Shown here: piece after piece, positions 50,014 to 58,789 of the stretch
Layout: every line of letters starts with the position of its first letter
Numbering within the stretch: the stretch's first letter is position 1
Assembly (NCBI GenBank): GCA_945885345.1
Contig: CAMCYP010000004.1
Location: forward strand, 62,001 to 126,000
From: Bordetella parapertussis
Lineage (GTDB): Bacteria > Pseudomonadota > Gammaproteobacteria > Burkholderiales > SG8-41
DNA: 64,000 nt
Direction of reading: 5' to 3'
The notes under the pieces: generated by a model
What the model was told of the DNA's origin: nothing
What the model saw: only the letters and a program-made list of their open reading frames with translations
Database searches by the model: none
Made by a program: the position numbers and the translations under genes

Positions 50014-50751
50014 ATGTCAGCACCACATCATCCGCATCAAAACCTCCTGCTCGGCGCCCTGCCCGCAGCAGAATTCGCGCACCTTTCCGCCCATCTGGAG
50101 CTGGTGCCGCTGTTACTCGGCGACATGCTTTACGAACCCGGCGAACAGTTGCAGCACGCCTATTTCCCCACCACCGCCATCGTCTCGCTGCACTATGTCA
50201 TGGAGTCCGGCGCATCGTCCGAAACCGCAGGGGTGGGCAATGAAGGCGTGGTCGGCATTACTCTGTTCACGGGAGGCCATACCACGTCCAGCTCGGCGGT
50301 GGTGCAGACTGCCGGTCACGCGTACCGGGTGGAACGCAGCCTGCTGCTGCAGGAGTTCAATCGGGCCGGCATGATGCAACGGTTGTTGCTGCGTTACACT
50401 CAGGCGCTGATTACACAAATCATGCAGAACGCGGCCTGTAACCGGCATCACTCACTGGAGCAGCAGTTGTGCCGCTGGTTATTGCTGACCCTGGACCGTG
50501 GCCCAGCGCGCGAATTGGTCATGACGCAGGAATTGATCGCCACCATGCTCGGCGTGCGTCGGGAAGGCATTACCGAGGCTGCTGGAAATTTGCAACGCGC
50601 CGGTTTCATACGCTACCGCCGCGGCCACATTACCGTGCTTGAGCGATCCGGGCTGGAGAGCCACGCCTGTGAGTGCTACGCGGTGGTCAAGAAAGAATGG
50701 CGCCGCCTGCTGCCCGTTGCGCAAACCGTACCAATGTCGCTTACAGCCTGA
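50014..50751 (+). CDS. Crp/Fnr family transcriptional regulator
   Basis: A 245-residue regulator with a cNMP-binding-like N-terminal domain (LLLGDMLYEPGEQLQHAYFPTTAIVSL, the variant often seen in two-component-linked Crp proteins) and a C-terminal HTH (VMTQELIATMLGVRREGITEAAGNLQRAGFIRYRRGHITVLER). There are no Fnr-type N-terminal Cys. It lies 25 nt after the response regulator gene, so the three probably act in one signalling pathway. GTG 50011 is an alternative start. Confidence 0.88.
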   Translation: MSAPHHPHQNLLLGALPAAEFAHLSAHLELVPLLLGDMLYEPGEQLQHAYFPTTAIVSLHYVMESGASSETAGVGNEGVVGITLFTGGHTTSSSAVVQTAGHAYRVERSLLLQEFNRAGMMQRLLLRYTQALITQIMQNAACNRHHSLEQQLCRWLLLTLDRGPARELVMTQELIATMLGVRREGITEAAGNLQRAGFIRYRRGHITVLERSGLESHACECYAVVKKEWRRLLPVAQTVPMSLTA

Positions 50752-50812
50752 TAGCCGTATTGGACACCAGGTGCCGGGTCGGGCCTGCCGGCGGCTGTGA
50801 TAGATTGAAGTC

Positions 50813-51418
50813 ATGGATGATCTTGTACTCCGTGGCATGGCGAAGTGGCCCAACGTACCTTCCGTCTACGGATGGTTATCGCTCGACCGCCGCGGTCACT
50901 GGCTGCTGAAAGGCGAACGCGTCGCCAATTCCGGCATCGCCGCTTTTTTCGGCCGTAACTACGGCCACGATGACCAGGGCCGCTGGTTTTTCCAGAACGG
51001 GCCGCAACGCGTTTATGTCGCGCTGGATTACACACCGCATGTTTACCGCATCATTTCCGCGCCGGGTGCCGCGCTGGCGCTGGCTTCACACAGCGGCAGC
51101 GCAGTCAGCACGATCGCCGCTGCCTATATTGATGACAGCGGGCAACTGCTGCTCGATACCGATCTCGGCATCGGCCTGATGCATGATGCCGATCTGGAAA
51201 CCCTGGTGCCGCGATTCAGCAGCCCCGGCGGCCTCGCCGGCGAAGCGGCGCTGGCGGCGACGCTGGACGCATTGCAGGCCGGACGCGATGTCGCGCTGGA
51301 TCTCTCGCTGGACAAAGCGCGCATCTCCGTGAAACCGGTGCGCGCCGCTGATGTTCCCACACGGTTTGGTTTTGTCGCCCGCCCCGTACAGCCTGCCGGA
51401 CAGGAAGAGTGCTATTAG
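50813..51418 (+). CDS. DUF2946-type conserved protein
   Basis: A 201-residue soluble protein starting MDDLVLRGMAKWPNVPSVYGWLSLDRRG, with GRNYGHDDQGRWFFQNGPQRVYVALDYTPHVYRI. I recognise this as a family conserved in Burkholderiales, recalled as DUF2946. No motif for a known enzyme is visible. It stands alone between a regulator gene and threonine aldolase. Confidence 0.78.
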   Translation: MDDLVLRGMAKWPNVPSVYGWLSLDRRGHWLLKGERVANSGIAAFFGRNYGHDDQGRWFFQNGPQRVYVALDYTPHVYRIISAPGAALALASHSGSAVSTIAAAYIDDSGQLLLDTDLGIGLMHDADLETLVPRFSSPGGLAGEAALAATLDALQAGRDVALDLSLDKARISVKPVRAADVPTRFGFVARPVQPAGQEECY

Positions 51419-51478
51419 AATTGCCCGCTGACTAATAATGGGCTTATCAAACCACGATACCGACTACTGAAAAACATC

Positions 51479-52516
51479 ATGATTGATTTACGCACCGACA
51501 CTGTCACCCAGCCCACCGCAGCCATGCTCGCGGCGATGCAGACCGCCACCCAGGGCGACGATTCCCGCGACGGTGATCCGACCGTGATCAAACTCGAAGC
51601 GCTGGCCGCGGCGCGCACCGGCAAGCAGGCCGGGCTCTACATGCCCAGCGGCACGATGACCAACCTGGTCGCGGTGCTCGCGCACACTGCGCGCGCGGGT
51701 GAAGTGCTGCTGGAACGCGGCGCGCACATGCTCAATACCGAACTGGGCGGGCTCGCCGCAGTCGCCGGCGTGTTCTACAAGGGCATTCCCGGCACGCGCG
51801 GCGCGATGGACGAGACGGCATTGCGCGAAGCGGTGCGGCCGATGACACGCAACAATTTCGGCACCGCGCTGATCTGCATGGAAACCACGCACAACGGCGC
51901 CGGCGGCACGGTGCTGCCGCTGGCCCACATGAAAGCGGTGCACGAACTCGCACAACAGCACGGCATACCGGTGCACACCGACGGCGCCAGATTATTCAAC
52001 GCCGCGGTGGCGCTGGGTGTGCCGGCGGCGGAGGTCGCGCGCCACACCGATTCAGTGTCTTTCTGCGTATCCAAAGGATTGTCCGCCCCGGTCGGCTCGG
52101 TGCTGTGCGGATCCAGCGCTTTCATCGAACGCGCGCGCCCGTTCCGGCGCATGGTCGGCGGCAACATGCGCCAGGCCGGCTCAATCGCTGCCGCCGGCAT
52201 CGTCGCGCTGGAAACCATGATGGATCGCCTGAAAGAAGATCACGCTGCTGCAAAACGTCTCGCCAGCGGATTCCATGCCGTCGATGAGTCGCTGGCCGAT
52301 CCGGCTGACGTCGAAACCAATATCGTGCGGGTCAATGTACGCGCCAGTGGCCGCAGCGCCGCGCAATGGGCGGAGGATTTCAAGACACACGGCATCGCCG
52401 TCAGCCCGGCAGATTCGGTGTCACTGCGTTTTGTGACCCACCGCCACATATCGGATGCGGATGTCGATGCAGCCATCAGCGCCTGCCGCACAATCTGGAA
52501 GCAGCGCAAACCGTAG
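51479..52516 (+). CDS. ltaE: Low-specificity L-threonine aldolase
   Basis: A 345-residue PLP enzyme splitting L-threonine or allo-threonine to glycine and acetaldehyde. It begins MIDLRTDTVTQPTAAMLAAM, has DGDPTVIKLE, HTDGARLFNAAVALG and the PLP Lys in SFCVSKGLSAPVGSV, with RRMVGGNMRQAG after it. Length is typical. It converges on a DUF302 gene with a 3-nt gap. Confidence 0.94.
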   Translation: MIDLRTDTVTQPTAAMLAAMQTATQGDDSRDGDPTVIKLEALAAARTGKQAGLYMPSGTMTNLVAVLAHTARAGEVLLERGAHMLNTELGGLAAVAGVFYKGIPGTRGAMDETALREAVRPMTRNNFGTALICMETTHNGAGGTVLPLAHMKAVHELAQQHGIPVHTDGARLFNAAVALGVPAAEVARHTDSVSFCVSKGLSAPVGSVLCGSSAFIERARPFRRMVGGNMRQAGSIAAAGIVALETMMDRLKEDHAAAKRLASGFHAVDESLADPADVETNIVRVNVRASGRSAAQWAEDFKTHGIAVSPADSVSLRFVTHRHISDADVDAAISACRTIWKQRKP

Positions 52517-52519
52517 CTG

Positions 52520-53011
52520 CTACTGCCTCGCTTCGCCCACCACCTCATTGACCAAATCAGCCAGCAGTTTTTCCACTTTGTGCAGGGCTGCAACAGAGGC
52601 TTTGTTTCCCGAGGCCAGGGGCGCGCGGTACGCAAGATAAACGGTGCGCGGCGCCTGCAGCAGGGTATAGACGGCAATGGCGTACGGACAGAACACGATG
52701 TTGTGCGGATCGGCGGCCATGGTTTCGCGGGAGATGGCGGCGCTGCAGAACTCCAGGGTTTCTGCTTTGCCGTAAATCGGCCGGGCATCGCCCAGATCGC
52801 GCCCGGTACGGTCGAGCATGTCGCCGACGCGTGCCGTGTAACTCAACACCAGCCCGCGATTTTCCAACGCCATCACCACGCGTTCACGGACATCATCGAA
52901 TTCGCCGGATGTGGAACGCACATGCACGCCCGGCGTCGCTGCGTATGCAGAAAATGCGATGCACGACAGACTTAGCAACAACCATCGGCGATACCGCAGG
53001 AGTTTTGTCAT
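52520..53011 (-). CDS. Periplasmic DUF302 domain protein
   Basis: A 163-residue protein with a signal peptide (MTKLLRYRRWLLLSLSCIAFSAYA) and a DUF302 fold: VRERVVMALENRGLVLSYTARVGDML, then AETLEFCSAAISRETMAADPHNIVFCPYAIAVYTL. Two Cys in the second half might bind a ligand or form a disulfide. ATG 53011 is preceded by GCAGGAGTTTTGTC. DUF302 proteins often bind hydrophobic ligands, but function is unproven. Confidence 0.85.
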   Translation of the reverse strand: MTKLLRYRRWLLLSLSCIAFSAYAATPGVHVRSTSGEFDDVRERVVMALENRGLVLSYTARVGDMLDRTGRDLGDARPIYGKAETLEFCSAAISRETMAADPHNIVFCPYAIAVYTLLQAPRTVYLAYRAPLASGNKASVAALHKVEKLLADLVNEVVGEARQ

Positions 53012-53349
53012 GCCTTGTGCGATGACACTTTGCGGTCGGGTGCGGCAGCGCAGGCAGCGGGTCCAGGATGGCAAAAATGCTGGAAATGCCGCAAAAGCCG
53101 CCGATTTTGCCGCTCCGAAAACCCTTCAATTTTGAGGGTTAAACCCTGCGCAGGAATTTTTTTTGACCCTATAAACAATTGATTTTAAACGATTTATTTG
53201 AGGGTTACGCGATAAAACGGGCGGCCGGCTCCTTGCCCCATCCGGAGGGATTGGGTATCTTTAGCCCCCTGCTGTCCGCGGTTGTGAACTGCCTTCCGCG
53301 GCGGGCATCGGACTTCTCCCGAGACCGATTCCGCCGCACGGCACAGATG
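53012..53349 (+). other. 338-bp intergenic region with AACCCT/AGGGTT inverted repeats
   Basis: Between the DUF302 gene start and the histone-like gene end. It contains AACCCT and AGGGTT elements at 53120-53147 and again at 53166-53205 in an AT-rich context, and no supported ORF. The track ORFs here lack family features. Confidence 0.5.
53120..53205. repeat. Overlapping AACCCT/AGGGTT inverted repeats
   Basis: An imperfect 21-bp hairpin at 53120-53140 (AACCCT...AGGGTT). A perfect AGGGTT-A-AACCCT at 53135-53147 shares the middle arm. ACCCT (53166-53170) can pair with AGGGT (53201-53205) and encloses ATAAA...TTTAT. Alternative pairing of shared arms is possible. Confidence 0.6.
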
Positions 53350-53682
53350 TCAGGGCTTGCTTCCCATCGGGAACGGCCATGCACCTGGAATCGCAATCGG
53401 ACGGGGCGCTACCGGAGCCGGTCCCGGCATTACCTGGGATGCAGGCTTTTTGGCAGCCGCCCGCTTTTTGATAGCAGGCTTTTTGTTGACTGCTTTTTTC
53501 TTGACTGCTTTTTTCTTAGCCGGCTTTCGAGCCGGCTTTTTTTTGCCTGTTTTGCGGCTGGCGCTTTTTTTCCCGGCTGCCTTGCGCGCGACCTTCTTCA
53601 CGACCTTCTTTTTCTTGGCCGCTTTTTTGCCGGCCTTTTTATTTGTTTTTTTCTTTGCAGCCTTCTTTTTCGCTTTTGCCAT
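53350..53682 (-). CDS. Lys/Ala-rich histone H1-like protein
   Basis: A 110-residue very basic protein, almost entirely KKxAKK, KKxVKK and RKPAKK repeats from residue 1 to about 80. An unusual proline-rich tail follows (MPGPAPVAPRPIAIPGAWPFPMG). Such AlgP/Hc1-like tails bind DNA non-specifically and compact the nucleoid or PHA-granule DNA. ATG 53682 follows GAAGGAGGCTCGC. The Pro-rich tail after the basic region is uncommon and could be a contact site. Confidence 0.82.
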   Translation of the reverse strand: MAKAKKKAAKKKTNKKAGKKAAKKKKVVKKVARKAAGKKSASRKTGKKKPARKPAKKKAVKKKAVNKKPAIKKRAAAKKPASQVMPGPAPVAPRPIAIPGAWPFPMGSKP

Positions 53683-53779
53683 GCGAGCCTCCTTCAGTGT
53701 CGATGTAGTGTGCGCCTTTACGCCACGACGCACGCCCTTCCCCGCAAAATCCTGTTCCCGCCCTTGATTCAGTACTAGT

Positions 53780-54118
53780 CTAGTGCAACGCAGCGCCGGC
53801 CTTGGTCGCCAGATTGCGGTACAGCATGTCCGGGTCAATCCGGATGCCACCGCTCCAGGTCAGCACATTGGATACCGGATCAAAAGCCACGCGGCGGAAC
53901 AGCGCAGCATCGGACAGCACCTCCATCGCCATGTCTTCCACCAGGTCGCCCAGATAAACATGGCCTTCCAGCCCGTCATCGAAGCGCAGCCAGAGCGTGC
54001 AGTTGTCCTCCGCGCGTAGTTCGGTAACCGTGTGCAGATGGGGCCTGCGACTGCGGTAACGCCGGAACTTCAGACTGAGTGCCAAGGTTTCGACCCTCCA
54101 TGGTGATGAACATTGCAA
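53780..54118 (-). CDS. DUF2442 domain-containing protein
   Basis: A 112-residue protein whose last 80 residues match DUF2442: LHTVTELRAEDNCTLWLRFDDGLEGHVYLGDL, AALFRRVAFDPVSNVLTWSGGIRIDPDMLY. DUF2442 proteins often pair with DUF4160 toxin-antitoxin-like partners, but none is adjacent. The start is uncertain: the track uses a TTG at 54118, and a second TTG lies a few codons downstream. Confidence 0.8.
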   Translation of the reverse strand: MQCSSPWRVETLALSLKFRRYRSRRPHLHTVTELRAEDNCTLWLRFDDGLEGHVYLGDLVEDMAMEVLSDAALFRRVAFDPVSNVLTWSGGIRIDPDMLYRNLATKAGAALH

Positions 54119-54295
54119 CCCGGAAAGAATCTGGCGGCGCCGCCCTGCGGTTTCAATCGCAGGGCAATGCGCCGCCGGGTGTCTTGCTGCTTCAGCACGG
54201 AACCCCGCTTTGCTCCGGGGCCGCTGTTCTCAATCGCATGTTTCGTGTCCGTCTCCCGTATCTATTCCCGTCTGACAAAACAAACAAGACCATCA
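54119..54295. other. Structured intergenic region downstream of nrdB
   Basis: Holds a long hairpin at 54133-54176 with two stacked 8-bp stems (GGCGGCGC/GCGCCGCC and GCCCTGCG/CGCAGGGC). A second stem CCCCG...CGGGG lies near 54204-54221. Neither has a U-tract on the minus strand, so they may be mRNA-stabilising 3' structures of nrdAB. Confidence 0.55.
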
Positions 54296-55408
54296 TCAAT
54301 CCCAGGACAGTGCACCTCCGGTCTGGTACTCGATGACGCGGGTTTCAAAGAAGTTGCGTTCTTTTTTCAGGTCGATCATTTCCGCCATCCACGGGAAGGG
54401 ATTGGTCGCGCCTTCGAACAGCACTTCCAGCCCGATCTGCTGGGCACGGCGGTTGGCGATGAAACGCAGGTATTCCTTGAACATCGCGGCATTGAGGCCG
54501 AGCACGCCGCGCGGCATGGTGTCCTCGGCGTATTTGTATTCGAGCTCCACGCCCTTGTGGAACAGTTCGCGCAGTTCTTCGCGGAATTCCGCGGTCCACA
54601 GGTGCGGGTTCTCCATCTTGATCGTGTTGATCAGGTCGATGCCGAAATTGCAGTGCATGGATTCGTCGCGCAGGATGTACTGGTACTGCTCGGCGGCGCC
54701 GGTCATCTTGTTCTGCCGGCCCAGCGCGAGGATCTGCGCAAACCCGACGTAGAAGAACAGGCCTTCCATCAGGCAGGCAAACACGATCAGGCTTTTCAGC
54801 AGCTTCTGGTCGTTTTCCGGTGTGCCGGTCTTGAAGGTGGGATCGGTCAGCACGTCGATGAACGGGATCAGGAACTCATCCTTGTCACGGATCGACGAAA
54901 CTTCGTGATAGGCGTTGAAGATTTCGCTTTCGTTCAGCCCCAGGCTTTCCACGATGTACTGGTAGGCGTGGGTATGGATCGCCTCTTCAAACGCCTGGCG
55001 CAGCAGGTACTGCCGGCATTCCGGCGCAGTGATGTGGCGGTAGGTGCCGAGCACGATGTTGTTCGCCGCCAGGGAGTCGGCAGTGACAAAAAATCCGAGG
55101 TTGCGCTTGACGACACGGCGCTCGTCTTCAGTCAGGCCGTTGGGGTTTTTCCAGAGTTCGATGTCGCGGCTCATCTGGATTTCCTGCGGCATCCAGTGAT
55201 TGGCGCAGGCGGAGAGGTACTTGTCCCAAGCCCACTTGTATTTGAACGGTACCAACTGATTGACGTCGGTACTGCCGTTGATGATGCGCTTGTCGGCAAC
55301 ATTGACGCGCCGCAGTTCTTCTTCCACCGGATTTTTCGAGGGTGCGCGGTCGCCCATCACAGGCTGTCTGACCAGCCCGGCAGCGCCCGATTCTTCAAAT
55401 TGCAACAT
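54296..55408 (-). CDS. nrdB: Ribonucleoside-diphosphate reductase class Ia beta subunit
   Basis: A 370-residue R2 subunit that houses the di-iron/tyrosyl radical cofactor. Ligand-bearing helices are visible: [40 protein letters not shown] with E and H ligands, and the later [18 protein letters not shown] helix. An N-terminal extension ([13 protein letters not shown]...[19 protein letters not shown]) is typical of betaproteobacterial NrdB. It is downstream of nrdA, 191 bp apart, under the nrdA promoter. Confidence 0.95.
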   Translation of the reverse strand: MLQFEESGAAGLVRQPVMGDRAPSKNPVEEELRRVNVADKRIINGSTDVNQLVPFKYKWAWDKYLSACANHWMPQEIQMSRDIELWKNPNGLTEDERRVVKRNLGFFVTADSLAANNIVLGTYRHITAPECRQYLLRQAFEEAIHTHAYQYIVESLGLNESEIFNAYHEVSSIRDKDEFLIPFIDVLTDPTFKTGTPENDQKLLKSLIVFACLMEGLFFYVGFAQILALGRQNKMTGAAEQYQYILRDESMHCNFGIDLINTIKMENPHLWTAEFREELRELFHKGVELEYKYAEDTMPRGVLGLNAAMFKEYLRFIANRRAQQIGLEVLFEGATNPFPWMAEMIDLKKERNFFETRVIEYQTGGALSWD

Positions 55409-55599
55409 CTTCAGTCTCCTTTATTAGCGTTGTGGGTGGATACCTTCCAGCACAGTCCGCAGGTTCTTGAGATAGTTATCGGTGAACCCGCTTTCGTGCC
55501 GTGCAGCAAACCCTGATCCAGCAACTGCCCTTCAATATTTCCGATACTCATTAACGTTTATTGACTGCGTCCCTGATTCGCGCCTTGCCTGCTACTCAT

Positions 55600-58461
55600 C
55601 TACTGACATGCCTCGCATTCGGGATCGAGGATCGAACACACCTTGGGTTGCTCCTCCCCGTTCACGCCGCCATCCGATGACACTGCATTCAACTGGCCCG
55701 CCTTGGAGGTCGACTTCTCGGTGGAAGTCGCACCCAGTGTGCGCAGGTAGTAGGTCGTTTTCAGGCCGCGCAGCCAGGCGAGTTTGTAGGTGTCGTCCAG
55801 CTTCTTGCCCGACGCGCCCGCCATGTAGATATTCAGCGACTGTGACTGGTCGATCCACTTCTGCCGGCGCGCCGCACATTCCACCATCCAGCTGGCATCC
55901 ATCTCGAACGCCGTGGCATAGAGGCTGCGCACGTCCGGCGGCACGCGGTCGATCTTCGACAGCGAACCGTCAAAGTATTTGAGATCGGCGACCATCACCT
56001 CGTCCCACAGGTTGAGTTTCTTCAGGTCGCGCACCAGGAACTCGTTGACGACCGTGAACTCGCCCGACAGGTTGGATTTGACGTAAAGGTTCTGGTAAGT
56101 CGGCTCAATGCACTGCGACAGGCCGGTGATGTTGGCAATGGTTGCCGTCGGCGCAATGGCAATGCAGTTCGAATTGCGGATGCCGACGCGCTGGATGCGG
56201 CTGCGCAGGCTGTCCCAGTCCAGCTTCGTGGACATGTCGCATTCGACATAACCGCCACGCTCTTCGGCCAGCACTTTCAGCGAATCCAGCGGCAGGATGC
56301 CGCGATCCCACAACGAACCCTTGAACGTCGAGTACGGGCCGCGCTCTTCCGCCAGGTCGGATGAAGCCGAATAGGCGGTGTAGGTCACCTGTTCCATCGA
56401 ACGGTCGGCGAACTCCACCGCCGCCGGCGAACCGTAGGGAATGCGCAGCATGTGCAGGCAGTCCTGGAAGCCCATGATGCCGAGGCCGACCGGACGGTGC
56501 TTGAAGTTGGAATTGCGCGCCTTGTTGACGTTGTAGAAGTTGAGGTCGATCACGTTGTCGAGCATGCGCATGCCGGTACCCACCGTACGCTTCAGTTTTT
56601 CCATGTCGAGGAGACCGGTAGACAGATCGAGGTGCGCCGGCATGTTGACCGATGCCAGGTTGCACACGGCGATTTCGTCAGGGCCGGTGTTCAACGTGAT
56701 TTCCGTGCACAGGTTCGAGCTGTGCACGACGCCGACGTGCTGCTGCGGCGAACGCAGGTTGCAGGGATCCTTGAAAGTGATCCACGGGTGCCCGGTTTCG
56801 AACAGCATGGTCAGCATCTTGCGCCACAGCTGGTTGGCGGGAACCTTCTTGTAGAGCTTCATTTCGCCGCGGGTGCACATCGCCTCGTACTCGACATAAG
56901 CTTTTTCGAAAGCCTTGCCGAATTTCTCGTGCAGATCCGGAACGTCCGAGGGCGAGAACAGCGTCCATTCGCCACCTTCCATGACACGCTTCATGAACAG
57001 ATCGGGAATCCAGTTCGATGTGTTCATGTCATGGGTGCGACGGCGGTCGTCGCCGGTGTTCTTGCGCAGCTCGAGGAATTCCTCGATGTCGAGATGCCAT
57101 GTTTCGAGGTACGAGCACACCGCACCCTTGCGTTTGCCGCCCTGGTTCACCGCAACGGCCGTGTCGTTGACGACCTTCAGGAACGGCACGACGCCCTGCG
57201 ACTTGCCGTTGGTGCCCTTGATATAGGCGCCGAGCGCGCGCACCGGGGTCCAGTCGTTGCCGATGCCGCCGGCATACTTCTGCAGCATCGCGTTTTCCTT
57301 GATGGCTTCATAGATGCCGTCGAGGTCATCGGACACGGTGGTCAGATAGCAACTGGCGAGTTGCGAGCGGCGCGTGCCGGAATTGAACAGCGTCGGGGTT
57401 GAGCTCATCAGGTCAAAGCTCGACAGCACGTTGTAGAACTCGATTGCGCGCGCTTCGCGCTGACTTTCCGGTTCGTTCAATGCGAGACCCATCGCCACGC
57501 GCATGAAAAACACCTGGGGCAGCTCGATGCGCTGGCCTTCGATGTGCAGGAAGTAACGGTCATACAGAATCTGCAGGCCGAGATAGGTGAACTTGAGGTC
57601 GCGCTGTGCATCCAGCGCGGCACCCAGCGCCTTCATGTCGTAATGACCAAGGCGCTCGTCCAGCAGTTCGGCAGCGATGCCCTTCTTGATGAATTCCGGC
57701 AGGTAGGCGGCGTAACGCGTTGTCATCTCCGTCTGCGTTACTTCTTCACCCAGCGTCTCCAGGCGCATCGTGTGCATCAGCAGGCGGGCGGTCGCATAGC
57801 TGTAGCCCGGATCCTGCTCAATCAGGCCGCGAGCGGCGAGGATCAGCGACTTGCGAACCTCGTTGATAGGCACGCCATCATAGAGGTCGCGCTGCATCGC
57901 ATCGAGAATGGGCTGCGCGCTGACATCGCGGCCCAGCCCGGCGCAGGCGCTTTCCACCAGCGCGGTGATACGCTCAACGTCCAGCGGGCGGGTGACGCCG
58001 CCGTCGGTGACATTGATGACATGGGCTTTCTGCGCCACCGCAGCGGGTTGCGCTTCGCGCTGGCGCGCGCGCTCCCGGGTACGCTCCTCGCGATAAAGCA
58101 CGTAGGAACGGGCCACGTGGTGTTCACCCATGCGCATCAGCGCGAGTTCCACCTGGTCCTGGATGTCTTCGATATGGAAGGTGCCGCCGGAGGGCTGGCG
58201 GCGCATCAGTGCACCCACCACGCTGTCCGTCAGCGCCGCGACTTGTTCACGCACCCGCGCCGAAGCGGCACCCTGGCCGCCGTTGACCGCGATGAAGGCC
58301 TTGGTCAGTGCGATGGCGATTTTCGCCGGCTCAAAACCCACCACCGAGCCATTGCGGCGGATGATTTTGTACTGGGCATATAACGCCTCCCGTGCGGCCT
58401 CCTCGGCAGGGGTGGCTTGCGGAAGAACGCGGGATTGGGTGGACTCTGTGGCGACTTGCAT
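55600..58461 (-). CDS. nrdA: Ribonucleoside-diphosphate reductase class Ia alpha subunit
   Basis: A 953-residue R1 subunit that reduces NDPs to dNDPs. The N-terminus holds two ATP-cone regions: KIIRRNGSVVGFEPAKIAIAL with a RSYVLYREERTRERA tail, then HVINVTDGGVTRPLDVERITALV. ATP-cones sense dATP. Catalytic Cys are in QLASCYLTT and SSNLCTEITLNT. The C-terminal redox pair is CEACQ. ATG 58461 follows AAGGAGTAACG; the track start is 22 codons too far upstream. The length is close to two-cone NrdA of Pseudomonas. Confidence 0.96.
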   Translation of the reverse strand: MQVATESTQSRVLPQATPAEEAAREALYAQYKIIRRNGSVVGFEPAKIAIALTKAFIAVNGGQGAASARVREQVAALTDSVVGALMRRQPSGGTFHIEDIQDQVELALMRMGEHHVARSYVLYREERTRERARQREAQPAAVAQKAHVINVTDGGVTRPLDVERITALVESACAGLGRDVSAQPILDAMQRDLYDGVPINEVRKSLILAARGLIEQDPGYSYATARLLMHTMRLETLGEEVTQTEMTTRYAAYLPEFIKKGIAAELLDERLGHYDMKALGAALDAQRDLKFTYLGLQILYDRYFLHIEGQRIELPQVFFMRVAMGLALNEPESQREARAIEFYNVLSSFDLMSSTPTLFNSGTRRSQLASCYLTTVSDDLDGIYEAIKENAMLQKYAGGIGNDWTPVRALGAYIKGTNGKSQGVVPFLKVVNDTAVAVNQGGKRKGAVCSYLETWHLDIEEFLELRKNTGDDRRRTHDMNTSNWIPDLFMKRVMEGGEWTLFSPSDVPDLHEKFGKAFEKAYVEYEAMCTRGEMKLYKKVPANQLWRKMLTMLFETGHPWITFKDPCNLRSPQQHVGVVHSSNLCTEITLNTGPDEIAVCNLASVNMPAHLDLSTGLLDMEKLKRTVGTGMRMLDNVIDLNFYNVNKARNSNFKHRPVGLGIMGFQDCLHMLRIPYGSPAAVEFADRSMEQVTYTAYSASSDLAEERGPYSTFKGSLWDRGILPLDSLKVLAEERGGYVECDMSTKLDWDSLRSRIQRVGIRNSNCIAIAPTATIANITGLSQCIEPTYQNLYVKSNLSGEFTVVNEFLVRDLKKLNLWDEVMVADLKYFDGSLSKIDRVPPDVRSLYATAFEMDASWMVECAARRQKWIDQSQSLNIYMAGASGKKLDDTYKLAWLRGLKTTYYLRTLGATSTEKSTSKAGQLNAVSSDGGVNGEEQPKVCSILDPECEACQ

Positions 58462-58528
58462 ATCGTTACTCCTTGATTTTTTTAGGTTTTCTAACCCCCA
58501 GGAACAGCAACGCTCCCAGCCCGTCAAC

Positions 58529-58544
58529 CACTATATGTTGTGGT
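58529..58544 (-). promoter_or_regulatory. NrdR box 1 upstream of nrdA
   Basis: Minus strand CCACAACATATAGTGG, flanked symmetrically by TCAA and TTGA. It is close to the NrdR consensus palindrome and lies 68 bp from the nrdA ATG. NrdR represses ribonucleotide reductase genes when dATP is high. Confidence 0.75.
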
Positions 58545-58559
58545 TGACTCATTAATTTC

Positions 58560-58594
58560 GACCAATTCTAGTGGCCGTGTTTTGAATCCGCAAT
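58560..58594 (-). promoter_or_regulatory. nrdA promoter with NrdR box 2
   Basis: -35 TTGCGG (58594-58589), 17-bp spacer, -10 TAGAAT (58571-58566). A weaker second box (58560-58575) covers the -10, centred exactly 31 bp from box 1. Paired boxes about three helical turns apart are the usual NrdR arrangement. Confidence 0.7.
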
Positions 58595-58789
58595 AGGTTT
58601 TGACGGTTTTTTTAAAAGTTCTTGAGAAACAGCAGGAAACAACGCCAAGCACCGGATTTATTGCACAAAAAGTGGGCAGCAAAATGCCGGGCCGGTACGC
58701 TGTGGTGCACCAAGCGATGCAAATCAAGGAATTGCGGAAAACCGCTTGCAGATACCACCCAACAAGGTTGGGGGCGGGCTGTTTTCCGG

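Larger units (their letters stand above)
58462..58789 (-). other. 328-bp region between nrdA and ampD
   Basis: Contains the nrdA leader, paired NrdR boxes and promoter (58529-58594). Beyond 58600 I see only a short CCCAAC-CTT-GTTGGG stem (minus strand) downstream of ampD, without a U-tract. Confidence 0.6.
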
